Counted from the stretch's first letter, positions 44,360 to 54,658 are shown. The stretch: DNA of 64,000 nucleotides from Aromatoleum aromaticum EbN1 (GCF_000025965.1 NC_006513.1:2976001-3040000); one strand, 5' to 3'. Notes: a model not told the origin generated them from the letters alone. Translations and numbers: made by a program.

Positions 44360-45529
44360 ATGTCGCATCTCATGAATACTTACGCCAGATTGCCGGTCGC
44401 ATTCACGCACGGCGAAGGGGTCTGGCTTTTCGATGAGACGGGCAAGCGTTATCTGGACGGCCTGTCCGGGATCGCCGTGTCGACGCTCGGTCACAATCAC
44501 CCGCGTCTGGTGCGTGCAATCGCCGGCCAGGCGGCGAAAGTGCTGCATACGTCGAACATCTACCGCATCCCGCTGCAGGAAGAACTCTCCGACCGACTCG
44601 CCGCGGTGTCGGGCATGGACGAAGTGTTCTTCTGCAACTCCGGCTGCGAGGCCAACGAGGCCGCGATCAAGCTCGCGCGTTTCCACGGGCACCGGAAAGG
44701 CATCGAGCAGCCGGCGATCGTCGTCATGGAAAACGCGTTCCACGGGCGCACGCTGGCGACGTTGTCGGCGACCGGCAACCGCAAGACCCAAGCCGGCTTC
44801 GAGCCGCTGGTGTCCGGTTTCCTGCGCGTGCCGTACAAGGACATCGGCGCGATCCGCACGGTCGGCGAGCACAATCACAACATCGTCGCGGTCATGCTCG
44901 AAATGATCCAGGGCGAAGGCGGCGTCAATATCGCCGACGAAACCTTCCAGCGCGACCTGCGCGCGCTCTGTGACGAGCGCGGCTGGTTGCTGATCTGCGA
45001 CGAAGTCCAGTGCGGCATGGGACGCACCGGAAGCTGGTTCGGTTTCCAGCAGGGCGGCGTGACCCCCGACGTGATGACGCTCGCGAAGGGCTTGGGTTCC
45101 GGCGTGCCGATCGGTGCGTGCGTCACCAGCGGGCGCGCCGCGGGCCTGTTCGGGCCGGGCAATCACGGCTCGACTTTCGGCGGCAATCCGCTCGCTTGCG
45201 CCGCGGGCCTCGAGACGCTCGCGACGATCGAGGACGACGGACTGATGGCCAACGCCGTCAAGGTCGGCGAAGCGATCCGCACCGGCCTGCAGGAAGCCCT
45301 CGCAGGGCTTTCCGGCGTCGTCGATATCCGCGGCCGCGGGCTGATGATCGGCATCGAGCTCGATCGTCCCTGCGGCGACCTGGTCCGCCAGGCGCTCGAC
45401 GCCGGCCTGCTGATCAACGTCACTGCCGACCGGGTGATTCGCCTGCTGCCGGCGCTGGTGTTCACCGAGGCCAATGCCCAGGAGCTGGTGTCGCGTCTCG
45501 CGCCGCTGGTGCGCAAGCATCTCGAATGA
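44360..45529 (+). CDS. argD: Acetylornithine aminotransferase
   Basis: PLP-dependent class III aminotransferase of 389 residues that makes N-acetylornithine. The lysine that binds PLP lies in MTLAKGLGSGVPIGA, the cofactor Asp in CDEVQCGMGRTG, and the start reads MSHLMNTYARLPVAF. It is followed by argF after 11 bp, so the two are in one operon. In Rhodocyclales the same gene order argD-argF-argG is usual. Confidence 0.95.
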   Translation: MSHLMNTYARLPVAFTHGEGVWLFDETGKRYLDGLSGIAVSTLGHNHPRLVRAIAGQAAKVLHTSNIYRIPLQEELSDRLAAVSGMDEVFFCNSGCEANEAAIKLARFHGHRKGIEQPAIVVMENAFHGRTLATLSATGNRKTQAGFEPLVSGFLRVPYKDIGAIRTVGEHNHNIVAVMLEMIQGEGGVNIADETFQRDLRALCDERGWLLICDEVQCGMGRTGSWFGFQQGGVTPDVMTLAKGLGSGVPIGACVTSGRAAGLFGPGNHGSTFGGNPLACAAGLETLATIEDDGLMANAVKVGEAIRTGLQEALAGLSGVVDIRGRGLMIGIELDRPCGDLVRQALDAGLLINVTADRVIRLLPALVFTEANAQELVSRLAPLVRKHLE

Positions 45530-45540
45530 GAGGAGGCGCG

Positions 45541-46464
45541 ATGACCAAACCCAGGCACTACCTGCAGTTCAAGGATTTCACGCGCGACGACTACCGGCAC
45601 GTGTTCGACCGCACGCGCTGGATCAAGGACAAGTTCAAGCGCTACGAACCGTATCACCCGCTGTTCGACCGCACGCTGGTGATGATCTTCGAGAAAGCCA
45701 GCACGCGCACGCGGCTGTCGTTCGAGGCCGGCATGCAGCAGCTCGGCGGCTCGGCGATCTACCTCAACACCCGCGACTCGCAGCTCGGTCGCGGCGAACC
45801 GGTTGAAGACGCGGCGCAGGTGATCTCGCGCATGAGCGACGTCGTGATGATCCGCACTTTCGAGCAGGACATCATCGAGCGCTTCGCCGCGCATTCGCGC
45901 GTCCCGGTCATCAACGGGCTGACGAACGAATACCACCCGTGCCAGATCCTCGCCGACATCTACACTTTCATCGAGCACCGCGGCTCGATCCAGGGCAGGA
46001 CGGTCGCCTGGGTCGGTGATTCGAACAACATGTGCAACACCTGGCTGCAGGCCGCCGAGCTGCTCGATTTCAACGTCCACGTGTCGACGCCGCCCGGCTA
46101 CGAAGTCGAGCCGGAACGGGCCGGCCTGTACGGCACGGGTCATTTCGAGCAGTTCGCCGACCCGATGGAGGCGTGCAAGGGCGCGGACCTCGTCACCACC
46201 GACGTGTGGACGTCGATGGGTTTCGAAGCGGAAAACGACGAGCGGATGAAGGATTTCGCCGACTGGTGCGTCGACGCCGAAATGATGGCGGCGGCCCGTG
46301 CCGATGCGGTCTTCATGCACTGCCTGCCGGCCCACCGCGGCGAGGAAGTCACTGCCGACGTCATCGACGGCGCGCAGTCGGTCGTGTGGGACGAAGCGGA
46401 GAATCGCCTGCACGTGCAGAAAGCGCTGATGGAATACCTGGTGCTCGGCAAAGTCGAAGACTAG
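45541..46464 (+). CDS. argF: Ornithine carbamoyltransferase
   Basis: Makes citrulline from ornithine and carbamoyl phosphate. The 307 residues include the carbamoyl-phosphate loop STRTR (54-58), the HPCQ motif ([11 protein letters not shown]) and the ornithine site [11 protein letters not shown]. The ATG at 45541 follows GAGAGGAGG and lies 11 bp after argD. Likely cotranscribed with argD; argG starts 83 bp later behind a short hairpin. Confidence 0.97.
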   Translation: MTKPRHYLQFKDFTRDDYRHVFDRTRWIKDKFKRYEPYHPLFDRTLVMIFEKASTRTRLSFEAGMQQLGGSAIYLNTRDSQLGRGEPVEDAAQVISRMSDVVMIRTFEQDIIERFAAHSRVPVINGLTNEYHPCQILADIYTFIEHRGSIQGRTVAWVGDSNNMCNTWLQAAELLDFNVHVSTPPGYEVEPERAGLYGTGHFEQFADPMEACKGADLVTTDVWTSMGFEAENDERMKDFADWCVDAEMMAAARADAVFMHCLPAHRGEEVTADVIDGAQSVVWDEAENRLHVQKALMEYLVLGKVED

Positions 46465-46489
46465 CCGGCGTCTTTGCAAGTCCCGGCTG

Positions 46490-46511
46490 CAGGCCGCAGG
46501 GCTGCGGCCTG
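46490..46511 (+). other. Short hairpin between argF and argG
   Basis: Perfect 9-bp arms (46490-46498, 46503-46511) with a four-base loop, 37 bp upstream of argG. There is no T-run, so it is more likely an RNA-stability or processing element than a terminator. Confidence 0.5.
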
Positions 46512-46547
46512 TCTGTTGAGCGGAAATCGGAAAAAGCGGAAATCGAC

Positions 46548-47777
46548 ATGAGCGACGTCAAGAAAGCGGTGCTTGCCTATTCGGGCGGGCTGGATACCTC
46601 GGTCATCCTGAAGTGGCTGCAGGATACCTATCAGTGCGAAGTGGTGACGTTCACGGCCGACCTCGGCCAGGGCGAAGAGCTCGAGCCCGCGCGCCAGAAA
46701 GCGCTGAAGTTCGGCATCAAGCCCGACAACATCTTCATCGACGACCTGCGCGAAGAGTTCGTGCGCGACTTCGTCTTCCCGATGTTCCGCTGCAACACGG
46801 TTTATGAGGGCGAATACCTGCTCGGCACGTCGATCGCCCGTCCGCTGATCGCCAAGCGCCAGATCGAGATCGCGCGCGCGACCGGCGCTGACGCGGTGTC
46901 GCACGGCGCAACCGGCAAGGGCAACGACCAGGTCCGCTTCGAACTCGGCTATTACGCGCTGATGCCGGGCGTGAAAGTCATCGCGCCGTGGCGCGAATGG
47001 GACCTTTTGTCGCGCGAGAAGCTGCTCGCGTACGCCGAGAAGCACGGCATCCCGATCGAGATGAAGCACAAGCAGGGCGGCTCGCCGTATTCGATGGACG
47101 CGAACCTGCTGCACATCTCGTTCGAAGGCCGCCACCTCGAGAACCCGGCTGCGGAAGCCGAGGAGTCGATGTGGCGCTGGACCGTGTCACCGGAAGCGGC
47201 GCCCGACGCGGCCGAGTACCTCGACCTCGAATTCGAGCGCGGCGACCTCGTCGCGATCAACGGCACGCGCATGAAGGCGCACGAGCTGCTCGCGAAGCTC
47301 AACGAGCTCGGCGGCAAGCATGGCATCGGCCGCCTCGACCTCGTCGAAAACCGCTATGTCGGCATGAAGAGCCGCGGCTGCTACGAAACCCCGGGCGGCA
47401 CGATCCTGCTGCGTGCCCACCGCGCGATCGAATCCGTGACGCTCGACCGCGAAGTCGCGCACCTCAAGGACGACCTGATGCCGCGCTACGCCAGCCTGAT
47501 CTACAACGGCTACTGGTGGAGCCCGGAGCGTCGCGCGCTGCAGGCGCTGATCGACAACACGCAGGAATCGGTCAACGGTTGGGTGCGCGTCAAGCTCTAC
47601 AAGGGCAACGTCATCGTCACCGGCCGCGACTCGAAGACCGATTCGCTGTTCGACCCGACGATCGCGACGTTCGAGGACGACCAGGGCGCCTACAACCAGA
47701 AGGACGCGCACGGCTTCATCCGCCTCAACGCGCTGCGCATGCGCATCGCGGCGAACGCGCAGACGAAGCGCGGCTAA
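46548..47777 (+). CDS. argG: Argininosuccinate synthase
   Basis: Joins citrulline and aspartate with ATP. The 409-residue protein has the N-type ATP-pyrophosphatase loop [10 protein letters not shown] (9-18), and the conserved [15 protein letters not shown] and [12 protein letters not shown]. The start [16 protein letters not shown] is standard. It follows argF by 83 bp and is followed by the DUF2788 gene after 12 bp, suggesting a continued transcript. Confidence 0.97.
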   Translation: MSDVKKAVLAYSGGLDTSVILKWLQDTYQCEVVTFTADLGQGEELEPARQKALKFGIKPDNIFIDDLREEFVRDFVFPMFRCNTVYEGEYLLGTSIARPLIAKRQIEIARATGADAVSHGATGKGNDQVRFELGYYALMPGVKVIAPWREWDLLSREKLLAYAEKHGIPIEMKHKQGGSPYSMDANLLHISFEGRHLENPAAEAEESMWRWTVSPEAAPDAAEYLDLEFERGDLVAINGTRMKAHELLAKLNELGGKHGIGRLDLVENRYVGMKSRGCYETPGGTILLRAHRAIESVTLDREVAHLKDDLMPRYASLIYNGYWWSPERRALQALIDNTQESVNGWVRVKLYKGNVIVTGRDSKTDSLFDPTIATFEDDQGAYNQKDAHGFIRLNALRMRIAANAQTKRG

Positions 47778-47789
47778 GGAGGCTGATCG

Positions 47790-48020
47790 ATGGACGGCGA
47801 CGCAGTCATTTTCGGACTGACGATCGCGGAGTTCGAGGACTGGTCGCTCAAGATCCTGCTGACTGCGCTGATCCTCTACATGCTGTTCATCATCGGCAAT
47901 CTCGCGAAGCAGTCGAAAGCCGGCAGATACGGCACCGTGTGGCTGTTCATCGCGCTCGGGCTGGGTTTTGTCGGCTTCGTCGCGAAGAGTTTCATCCAGA
48001 GATTTCTCGGCATCGAATAG
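47790..48020 (+). CDS. DUF2788 family small membrane protein
   Basis: A protein of 76 residues with two transmembrane helices (about 22-38 and 50-67). The stretches [22 protein letters not shown] and [13 protein letters not shown] (quoted separately) match DUF2788. The ATG at 47790 lies 12 bp after the argG stop; AAGGAGGC precedes it. Function is unknown. Confidence 0.85.
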   Translation: MDGDAVIFGLTIAEFEDWSLKILLTALILYMLFIIGNLAKQSKAGRYGTVWLFIALGLGFVGFVAKSFIQRFLGIE

Positions 48021-48033
48021 GAAAGCAGCAATC

Positions 48034-48357
48034 ATGAGCCTCACCGAAAAGTTCGACAGCGTCACTGTCGCCACCAAAGCCAACGTCTATTTCGACGGCA
48101 AATGCGTGAGCCACGGAATCGTGCTGGCCGACGGCACGAAGAAGTCTGTCGGCGTGATCCTGCCGGCGACGCTGACGTTCAATACCGGTGCGCCCGAGAT
48201 CATGGAAGGGGTCGCCGGAAGCTGCCGCGTGCGCCTGAAAGGCGAGTCTGAGTGGACCGTCTACGGCGCTGGCGAGTCTTTCAACGTGCCGGCCAATTCC
48301 AGCTTCGACATCGAAGTCGCCGGCGAACCGTACCACTACGTCTGCCACTTCGGCTGA
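48034..48357 (+). CDS. ppnP: Pyrimidine/purine nucleoside phosphorylase PpnP
   Basis: A cupin-fold nucleoside phosphorylase of 107 residues (formerly DUF1255). The pattern [24 protein letters not shown] at the N-terminus (quoted in part) and the later [13 protein letters not shown] and YHYVCHFG are typical. It splits several nucleosides with phosphate. It starts 13 bp after the DUF2788 stop and probably shares its transcript. Confidence 0.92.
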   Translation: MSLTEKFDSVTVATKANVYFDGKCVSHGIVLADGTKKSVGVILPATLTFNTGAPEIMEGVAGSCRVRLKGESEWTVYGAGESFNVPANSSFDIEVAGEPYHYVCHFG

Positions 48358-48370
48358 CCGGAGGCGAGCC

Positions 48371-48856
48371 ATGCCATCCTTCGACATCATGTCCGAAGTC
48401 GACCTGCCTTCGCTGAAGAACGCGGTCGACGTCGCCAATCGCAAGATCAGCGGCCGCTACGACTTCAAGGGCAGCGACGCGCGGGTCGAGCAGGGCGAAA
48501 AAGTGCTGACGCTGTTCGGCGACAGCGACTTCCAGATCGACCAGATGCGCCAGATCCTGCTGCCCGAAATGACGTCGAAGAAGATCGACGTGCGTTGCCT
48601 CGAATACGGCGACCTGCAGAAGATCGGCGGCAACAAGCTCAAGCAGGAACTCAAGGTCCGCGTCGGCGTCGAGCAGGACCTCGCGAAGAAGATCGTCAAG
48701 CTGCTCAAGGACAGCAAGCTCAAGGTCCAGGCCGCGATCCAGGGCGAAGCGATCCGCGTCTCGGGCGCGAAGCGCGACATCCTGCAGGAAGCGATCGCGC
48801 TGGTGAAGAAGGAGATCACCGACTTCCCGCTGCAGTTCGGCAACTTCCGCGACTGA
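48371..48856 (+). CDS. YajQ family nucleotide-binding protein
   Basis: A 161-residue protein with two ferredoxin-like domains. The start [20 protein letters not shown] and the phrases [13 protein letters not shown] and [16 protein letters not shown]-like C-terminal region mark the family. Members bind RNA, nucleotides or cyclic di-GMP, in some bacteria affecting virulence gene control. It starts 13 bp after ppnP. Confidence 0.93.
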   Translation: MPSFDIMSEVDLPSLKNAVDVANRKISGRYDFKGSDARVEQGEKVLTLFGDSDFQIDQMRQILLPEMTSKKIDVRCLEYGDLQKIGGNKLKQELKVRVGVEQDLAKKIVKLLKDSKLKVQAAIQGEAIRVSGAKRDILQEAIALVKKEITDFPLQFGNFRD

Positions 48857-48867
48857 CGGCGCCGCTG

Positions 48868-49068
48868 ATGAACGTCGCCGCAATCGCCGCTGCGGCTGCC
48901 GCGAACAGCGCGGCCACCGTCCAGGCGCAAGCCTCGCTGCTCGTCCTCAGGAAGGCGATGGACGTGCAGCAGTCCAATGCTGCGCAGCTCCTGCAGGCGC
49001 TCCCCCAACCTGCAGTCGCGCCCGCTCCCGGCGCCACTGTCGGCGGATCGATCGACATCTTCGTCTGA
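48868..49068 (+). CDS. YjfB-like small Ala/Gln-rich protein
   Basis: A 66-residue protein. It starts MNVAAIAAAAAANSAATVQ, has the family element LVLRKAMDVQQSNAAQLLQALPQP, and ends GGSIDIFV, matching the YjfB (putative motility-associated) family. Such small proteins are known near flagellar or motility genes, but no such genes adjoin it here. The ATG at 48868 is 11 bp after the yajQ stop. After it there is a 250-bp stretch without an obvious gene. Confidence 0.75.
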   Translation: MNVAAIAAAAAANSAATVQAQASLLVLRKAMDVQQSNAAQLLQALPQPAVAPAPGATVGGSIDIFV

Positions 49069-49320
49069 TCTTCTGCGCGTCGGGGCGAGAGCAATCTTGC
49101 GCCGACGCGGCCGGCGATTCTCCGAAATTCCCGGAAAACCTCCCGAAACACCACGTTCCCGGCGTCGACTACCCGTTTTTGGTAGTCGATGTACGTCCTG
49201 TTCGTCATAACAATCCTGCTGTTCAGCGTCTAGTGTTCGATCTGGTGACCGGCTTTGGCCTCGGACAGCCGGTCAGGGGGCCGCGTGCAAAGCTTCCGGG
49301 GAAAGCCAAAGGAGAGATCG

Positions 49321-50865
49321 ATGAACAGACGACGTAGCCCGGTTTTCGGTGCCAGTGTTGTGGTCGCCGCCCTCTTGGCGGGGGGAGCACCGAGTCATGC
49401 GCAGGACAGCCCTGACCGCCCCGCCGCGGCGCCCCGCGATGCAGCGGCTGAAGTGCAAACTCCGCGACAAGTCCCCGTCAGCCGCCCCGAGCAGCGCCAG
49501 TCCGAACATGACCGGTCGGACGTGTTCAACCCGCCGGACGGCGCGCCGCTGTCGCCGGCTTTCCGCAACCAGCCCGACAATGGCCGCGTGCTGGGCTTCG
49601 ATTTCGCCCGTGATCCGCTGAACGCCAAGGAGCCGATGCAGACTTTCGAGGAAACGATGCGCGCTGATGTCGCCGCCCGCGCAAAAGTCATGCAGACCCA
49701 GCGCGGGCTGCTGGCGAGCCGCTACGACCTGACGCCGCGTCTCGACCCGGAAGCGCGGATGTCCCGCGGCAAGCCTCTGCCTGTCGGCCCGACCGCGCGG
49801 CTTGCACGAGGCGTGGACTGGGATGCCCTCGCCGAAATGCCGCCGGAGCAGATCCGCGAGCGCGGCATCTTCCCCTATCCGTCGCTGCCTCACCCGAAGC
49901 AGGCCACCGGCGGCCAGGTGTTTCCGCAGATGCAGATCGACATGTTCCCGCGGCTGGAGCGCTTCGACGTCGAGTTCGACCTGCCCGAAGCTTTCCTGCC
50001 GGAATTCCCGCCGGCGATTTTCCTGCAGAACCGGCCGGAGCTCGGCGACGTGTCGCGCGGCGAAGTGGTGTCGATCAACAACTTCCACCGCCTGTTCAAG
50101 GGCATCCTGACGCCGGTTCAGCTCGACGGACTGCGCCTCCTGGTCACGCCTTTCCCGCAGGAGGAATTCAACGCGACCGACGACCGCAAGAGCGCGCAGC
50201 CGAGCCTGGGGGTCGCCTGTTTCGACTGCCACGTCAACGGCCACACCACCGGGCAGTTCCACCTGAACCCGGACGACCGCCCGCAGGAACGGCGCTTCCG
50301 CCTCGATACGACCAGTTTGCGCGGTCTCTTCAACCAGCAGATCCACGGCTCCAAGCGCAGCCTGCGGTCCGTCGAGGATTTCACCGAGTTCGAGTTCCGC
50401 ACCGCCTACTTCAACGGCGACCCGATCCACGCGATGAAAAAAGGGTTCACGATCTTCGACCGCATCCACGTCAGCCACATGGCGCAGCTGCAAAACATGC
50501 TCGACTTTCCGCCGACGCCCAAACTCAACGTCGAAGGGCGGCTGGACCCGGCGAAGGCGACCGAGCAGGAGCTGCGCGGCGAGGCGATCTTTTTCGGCAA
50601 GGGCCGTTGCGCGGGTTGCCACGAGCCGCCGGCCTACCTCGACCACCAGATGCACGACCTGCATCTCGAACGCTTCCTCGACGAGCCGGGCGACGGACCG
50701 ATCAAGACTTTCACGCTGCGCGGCATCAAGGACAGCCCGCCGTACATGCACGACGGGCGCTGCCTCACGCTCGAGGACACGGTCGAGTTCTTCAACCTCG
50801 TGCTGGCGCTGAAGCTGAACGGACAGGAGAAGGCCGACCTGGTCGCGTTCATGCGGCAGCTGTAG
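49321..50865 (+). CDS. Dihaem cytochrome c peroxidase-like protein
   Basis: A periplasmic protein of 514 residues. A signal peptide (about 1-30, ending SHAQ) is followed by a proline-rich, charged linker, then a body with two haem c sites: CFDCH at 300-304 and CAGCH at 430-434. The spacing of 130 residues is that of CcpA/MauG proteins, whose tail motif (KTFTLRGIKDSPPYMHDGRCLTLEDTVEFF, seen here in pieces) is also present. It is longer than classical CCP by about 170 residues. It could be a peroxidase or a MauG-like oxidase. GAGAGATCG/AAAGGAG precedes the ATG. Confidence 0.8.
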   Translation: MNRRRSPVFGASVVVAALLAGGAPSHAQDSPDRPAAAPRDAAAEVQTPRQVPVSRPEQRQSEHDRSDVFNPPDGAPLSPAFRNQPDNGRVLGFDFARDPLNAKEPMQTFEETMRADVAARAKVMQTQRGLLASRYDLTPRLDPEARMSRGKPLPVGPTARLARGVDWDALAEMPPEQIRERGIFPYPSLPHPKQATGGQVFPQMQIDMFPRLERFDVEFDLPEAFLPEFPPAIFLQNRPELGDVSRGEVVSINNFHRLFKGILTPVQLDGLRLLVTPFPQEEFNATDDRKSAQPSLGVACFDCHVNGHTTGQFHLNPDDRPQERRFRLDTTSLRGLFNQQIHGSKRSLRSVEDFTEFEFRTAYFNGDPIHAMKKGFTIFDRIHVSHMAQLQNMLDFPPTPKLNVEGRLDPAKATEQELRGEAIFFGKGRCAGCHEPPAYLDHQMHDLHLERFLDEPGDGPIKTFTLRGIKDSPPYMHDGRCLTLEDTVEFFNLVLALKLNGQEKADLVAFMRQL

Positions 50866-51066
50866 GGAAAAGGCGGGACGGGGCGCAGTTCAGGAGGGCT
50901 GCGCCGCTCCTCCCGCGACGCGGGGCTGCGATGCCGCGGCGTGATCGGCGGCGGTCTCACCCTCCAGGGGTCATCGCAGCCGCTCGTCGAGTAGACTGTG
51001 CCCCTTCATCGACAGCACCACCGCCCGATCGAGGCTCCGATTCACAAGCAAAGGGAAGTCTGAAGA

Positions 51067-51357
51067 GTGATTGGAATCCTGAACAGAATCACGCGCAGGA
51101 AGCACGACGACAACAAGCGGTCGCTGAGAGAGAACGCCGAAAAAGTCCTGAGGCACGATCAGCTGATCGCGAGAGTGAAATCGGGGACGGAAGTCTCCGC
51201 TGCCCCCGCCGCCGCCACTGTCAGCCCAGTGCAGAAATCGCCTCCGGCCGAACCGGTGATCAGTCTCGAAAGCCCCGTGGCGGCTGGCCCCGAACCCGAA
51301 CTGCCGCCGGGATTCGAGGAGGAGCTTCGGCGGCTCAGTAAGTTGATGGATTTTTGA
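51067..51357 (+). CDS. Uncharacterised small protein with coiled N-terminus and Pro-rich middle
   Basis: A protein of 96 residues with a GTG start at 51067. The basic N-terminus (ILNRITRRKHDDNKRSLREN) is followed by a Pro/Ala/Glu-rich middle and an acidic end (PPGFEEELRRLSKLMDF). It has no membrane segment. I do not recognise it. Codon use is similar to neighbours, which favours a real gene. It converges with the pilV-like gene, leaving 50 bp. Confidence 0.5.
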   Translation: MIGILNRITRRKHDDNKRSLRENAEKVLRHDQLIARVKSGTEVSAAPAAATVSPVQKSPPAEPVISLESPVAAGPEPELPPGFEEELRRLSKLMDF

Positions 51358-51406
51358 GGACTAACTGGGAAGAAAGTCTTCTCTGTTCTTGCCGTCGCTC
51401 ACCGGC

Positions 51407-52645
51407 TTACGGCTGATGCTGAATTTCGTGATCCCCATTGCAGGTCTTACTGCCTTGAATCACGATAAAGTTCTGATTCCCAAGACTTTCGCTTGCATTC
51501 GTGTAAGTCGCCGGATGCTCACGATTCGAAATAGTGCCATCGTCATCGCTATCGACGCTAAAACGGCAAACCCTCACATTAGATGCCCCTGTTCCAACCG
51601 TAACCCCGGTACCCGCGAAACTCAAAATTATACTTCCTGACCAAACTGCAGGGGTGTCCGGGTTACCGTCAGTATCGGTAGGAATTATTATGCACGCATA
51701 GGATATGAATCCCGGCTGTATCTTTGTCGTTTCACTGTCATCGAAACAAACATCGAGCGATCCGGTGGTAATAGTCGGGGCGACTGAAATTGTCGTTACG
51801 CCTCCAATCGTCACGCTGGGGGCATCGCTTCCGTCTCCCCCGCTGATATAGCCGGAAAGCAAGTATCCATTCAAAGCGGTGCAGCTAGTATAGTCGGCGA
51901 GTACATCGTTCTGAATGTCTGTATCGCTATCGATACAGCGTTTCTCTATGATCCCTGACGTGTTGCTGAATACGAGTCGCATGTAGGGGGAGCCGGGAGG
52001 GGCGAAAGCGCTTTTTCCGCCCCCCAGATCCTTTGCCGGATAAGGAATGCGCAAGTTGCGATTGTAGGGCGTCTTGATGACATCCTTGGTGCCGCAGCGG
52101 ATATCCGCATCCGACTGGCACGCGATGAGCCATGCGGCATCGGCCGGATCGTGCATGGCGATGATCGATGGTAACGTCAGGGCTTGCGCATTGCCCCGTT
52201 TGTCGGTCCACGTCATATTGACGAGAACGAGCTTAAGGTCGGGCGTTACGGTAACGGCTGGCGTACCTGCCCAGGTTAGACTCACCGGATTCGCACTGAC
52301 CGTCGTTCCCCGACTATACGCAGCAACATAGCCGCTGTTGGGAAGTGCAGTACTTGCCTCGTCATCGATCTCTTCATAGGCAAAATTCGTCGCGAGCGGC
52401 GCTGCGGGAACGGCGATAACGTCAAAAGCCCGCAGCCGGTCGATCTCCTCCTGTGCAAGGAACAATGCTTCCACGCGTTCACGGCCGGTACCGATAGCGT
52501 CCGCGAGGGTGATCTGGAACTTGCCCACGGCAAGCAGACCGAAGGCGAGAATTACCGCTGCGAGCAGCGCCTCGATCAGACTACTGCCGCTTTGGCGGTC
52601 GACAAGCATCGGGTTTGCTCTTGGCCAAAAATGGCGTTGTTTCAT
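51407..52645 (-). CDS. pilV: PilV-like minor pilin
   Basis: A minor type IV pilin of 412 residues. The leader ends in a Gly (RQSG, residue about 20) cut by PilD, followed by SSLIEALLAAVILAFGLLAVG with Glu at position +5 of the mature protein, the type IV pilin hallmark. The C-terminal domain is long, rich in Asp, Ser, Thr and with six or more Cys. It is the last gene of the minor-pilin run. It lies 34 bp after the PilX-like gene. ATG 52645 follows a GGAG site; 52609 is possible. Confidence 0.78.
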   Translation of the reverse strand: MKQRHFWPRANPMLVDRQSGSSLIEALLAAVILAFGLLAVGKFQITLADAIGTGRERVEALFLAQEEIDRLRAFDVIAVPAAPLATNFAYEEIDDEASTALPNSGYVAAYSRGTTVSANPVSLTWAGTPAVTVTPDLKLVLVNMTWTDKRGNAQALTLPSIIAMHDPADAAWLIACQSDADIRCGTKDVIKTPYNRNLRIPYPAKDLGGGKSAFAPPGSPYMRLVFSNTSGIIEKRCIDSDTDIQNDVLADYTSCTALNGYLLSGYISGGDGSDAPSVTIGGVTTISVAPTITTGSLDVCFDDSETTKIQPGFISYACIIIPTDTDGNPDTPAVWSGSIILSFAGTGVTVGTGASNVRVCRFSVDSDDDGTISNREHPATYTNASESLGNQNFIVIQGSKTCNGDHEIQHQP

Positions 52646-52679
52646 GGTTGTGTCTCCACTTCGGCCTAACGGGAAAGGC

Positions 52680-53930
52680 TCACCATGCGGTGAAGTTGCA
52701 GTCGTGGCACCAATCCTTCCATCCGCCGCCAATTCGCACATATTTGCCCAGATTGCCTCCGAGCTCTTTCAGCACGTCCGGGTCGTAGGTCGGGTTCGGC
52801 GTGCCGGTTGCCTCGAAACTCCCTTCGGCAATGGCAGCACCGATGATCTGCGAAGTGCCGCCGCCGGTGTTGTCCCAAGTCAGCGCGGTGCAATACACGA
52901 GGCCGTAGATAATGACGTTGCCGTTGATCTGCAGCGGCCCGTCGACAATCAAGATCACCGGTTCGGTCGGCGAGCCGATCGTGACGTTCGAGTTGATTTT
53001 CGCTCCGTTCGTCGGGTCGGCATCGACCCAGATAACTTTACCTTGCGTATCCACGGCGTCGATCGCGCTCGGGCACGATCCGTTGCACGCGACATGCACG
53101 GCGTCGGCAGCGACGTTCTCCTTGCTTTCGCCAAAGAAGCCTTGAAAAAACCGGTCGTCCGACAGACTCGAAAGCGTCGTATCGCCGGAAGCGACGCTCG
53201 CATCGGGAGGCGTGCCCGGCGTAGTCACCAACTCTGCGCTGCCGCCGGACGAATACGTCCCTCCCGAATGGATCGTCGTGCCATTAGTTGCGGCGTCCGT
53301 GTTCGTGATTTCGACATTTCCGCTGAGGGTCACGTCGCCTTTTGCAGTCAGGGCTGCAGACGGTGCCGACGCGAGGCCTTTTTTGAACAGCGTGGATTGG
53401 GTAAATAGCGCACGCGAAGTACAGGCCCCGACCGTTGCGTTCGGGGCTTGGCCATCGGCGCAACCCAGCGCATCGATCCGTACCGCGATATCTGCTTCGG
53501 TCACCCCAAGGGGGGCCGCCAGACGTTGGAAGCGAACCTGGAAGGAGCTGACCGCGTCAGAAGGCACAGTCGGTGCGGCACCGCTGGTAACCTGCACGAT
53601 GCTTAACGTGTTGGCGGTGCCATTGTCGTCCGTATCGAGAAAGAAGCCGTACAGTCTGCCTTCGTACCACCCGGCGACAGCTGGAGTGCCAGCCAGCAGG
53701 TTTTCGCGGTTTGTCTTGTTAACGAGGATCGCAAGTGCTGCCTCGATCCCCGCGGTCGCGGCTTCCTGGGCCACCACCGACTTGACCTGATTGCCTTGGC
53801 TCTTGACGCCGAAGACGAGATTGCGGTTCGTGAACAGCGCGGTGAGCGTGGCTGCGACTAGCAGTATGAGCGCTACGACCATTGCGACGCCGCGTTCGCG
53901 GCCCAAGCTTCGAGTGTTGTGCTTGCTCAT
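52680..53930 (-). CDS. pilX: PilX-like minor pilin
   Basis: A protein of 416 residues with an N-terminal prepilin-type helix (ERGVAMVVALILLVAATLTALFTNR, cited in part) and without Glu at +5, which is common in PilX. A large C-terminal part has repeated Ser/Thr/Gly and Asp-rich sections and ends with a Cys pair (WCHDC). It lies between PilW and PilV, as in other minor-pilin operons, and starts 9 bp after the PilW stop. Confidence 0.78.
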   Translation of the reverse strand: MSKHNTRSLGRERGVAMVVALILLVAATLTALFTNRNLVFGVKSQGNQVKSVVAQEAATAGIEAALAILVNKTNRENLLAGTPAVAGWYEGRLYGFFLDTDDNGTANTLSIVQVTSGAAPTVPSDAVSSFQVRFQRLAAPLGVTEADIAVRIDALGCADGQAPNATVGACTSRALFTQSTLFKKGLASAPSAALTAKGDVTLSGNVEITNTDAATNGTTIHSGGTYSSGGSAELVTTPGTPPDASVASGDTTLSSLSDDRFFQGFFGESKENVAADAVHVACNGSCPSAIDAVDTQGKVIWVDADPTNGAKINSNVTIGSPTEPVILIVDGPLQINGNVIIYGLVYCTALTWDNTGGGTSQIIGAAIAEGSFEATGTPNPTYDPDVLKELGGNLGKYVRIGGGWKDWCHDCNFTAW

Positions 53931-53938
53931 GTCGGGCC

Positions 53939-54658
53939 TCAGTACGTGAAGGTTCCTGCGGATCCATCTTTGTAGATGTCTCCACGGACGCGAATCCGCT
54001 CGTTCAATCTCCGGGTTATCACGTTGTTGTTGGTCAATCTCCCGCCGAGCGTAACCGCGATCTCGGTAACGAAATATGCGCCGTCGTCGCTCGCTGTGGG
54101 CGTTGGTGGTGTGCCGGCGCACGTTGCGGGACCGGCCGGACCGTCGATATCGATACATCGGTAGGTGCGGGTGAGGGAGAACTGGGTGACCTGCGTGACC
54201 CTCGGGTCGGTGATGTCCTGCCAGGTATTGTTGGTGAGGCGCTGTAGGGCGTTCGCGTTGATCCGGTAGCCGTGCTGCTCGGTCGTCGCCGTGGTATCGA
54301 GCGTGTTGTCGCTGTTCTCGTCGTACCAGAAGTTGATCTGGCTTCCGCTGATATTGGCGTCCGAATTGACGAAGATCGGAAGGATCGCAGCGCGGGAAGC
54401 CGAGTCCTGCGTGAGATTCAGAATGTCGAGGTGGATGTCGCGCTTGTAACCCATGCGCTTCATGTCCCGCACCGCGATGTCCATCGCCGTGCGCAGTTCC
54501 TGATCCAGACGAGCCATCTGCAGCAACTGTCGGTTGTTCTGGAGATAATCGACAAAAAACGTTGTGACGCCTGTCATTACAACCAGCCCCACGGTGATGC
54601 CCACCATGAGCTCAACCAGCGACAGACCATTCTGGGTAAAGCGTTGTTGGTTCAGCAT
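53939..54658 (-). CDS. pilW: PilW-like minor pilin
   Basis: A minor pilin of 239 residues. The prepilin leader MLNQQRFTQNG is followed by LSLVELMVGITVGLVVMTG with Glu +5. The C-terminal domain has two conserved Cys. The start overlaps the end of the FimT gene, so translation is probably coupled. PilW-type proteins help start pilus assembly at the tip together with PilV and PilX. Confidence 0.85.
   Translation of the reverse strand: MLNQQRFTQNGLSLVELMVGITVGLVVMTGVTTFFVDYLQNNRQLLQMARLDQELRTAMDIAVRDMKRMGYKRDIHLDILNLTQDSASRAAILPIFVNSDANISGSQINFWYDENSDNTLDTTATTEQHGYRINANALQRLTNNTWQDITDPRVTQVTQFSLTRTYRCIDIDGPAGPATCAGTPPTPTASDDGAYFVTEIAVTLGGRLTNNNVITRRLNERIRVRGDIYKDGSAGTFTY

Noticed and set aside
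46465-46547. Hairpin before argG as an arginine attenuator
   Set aside because: No leader peptide with arginine codons, no alternative structure and no T-run; kept only as a plain hairpin.
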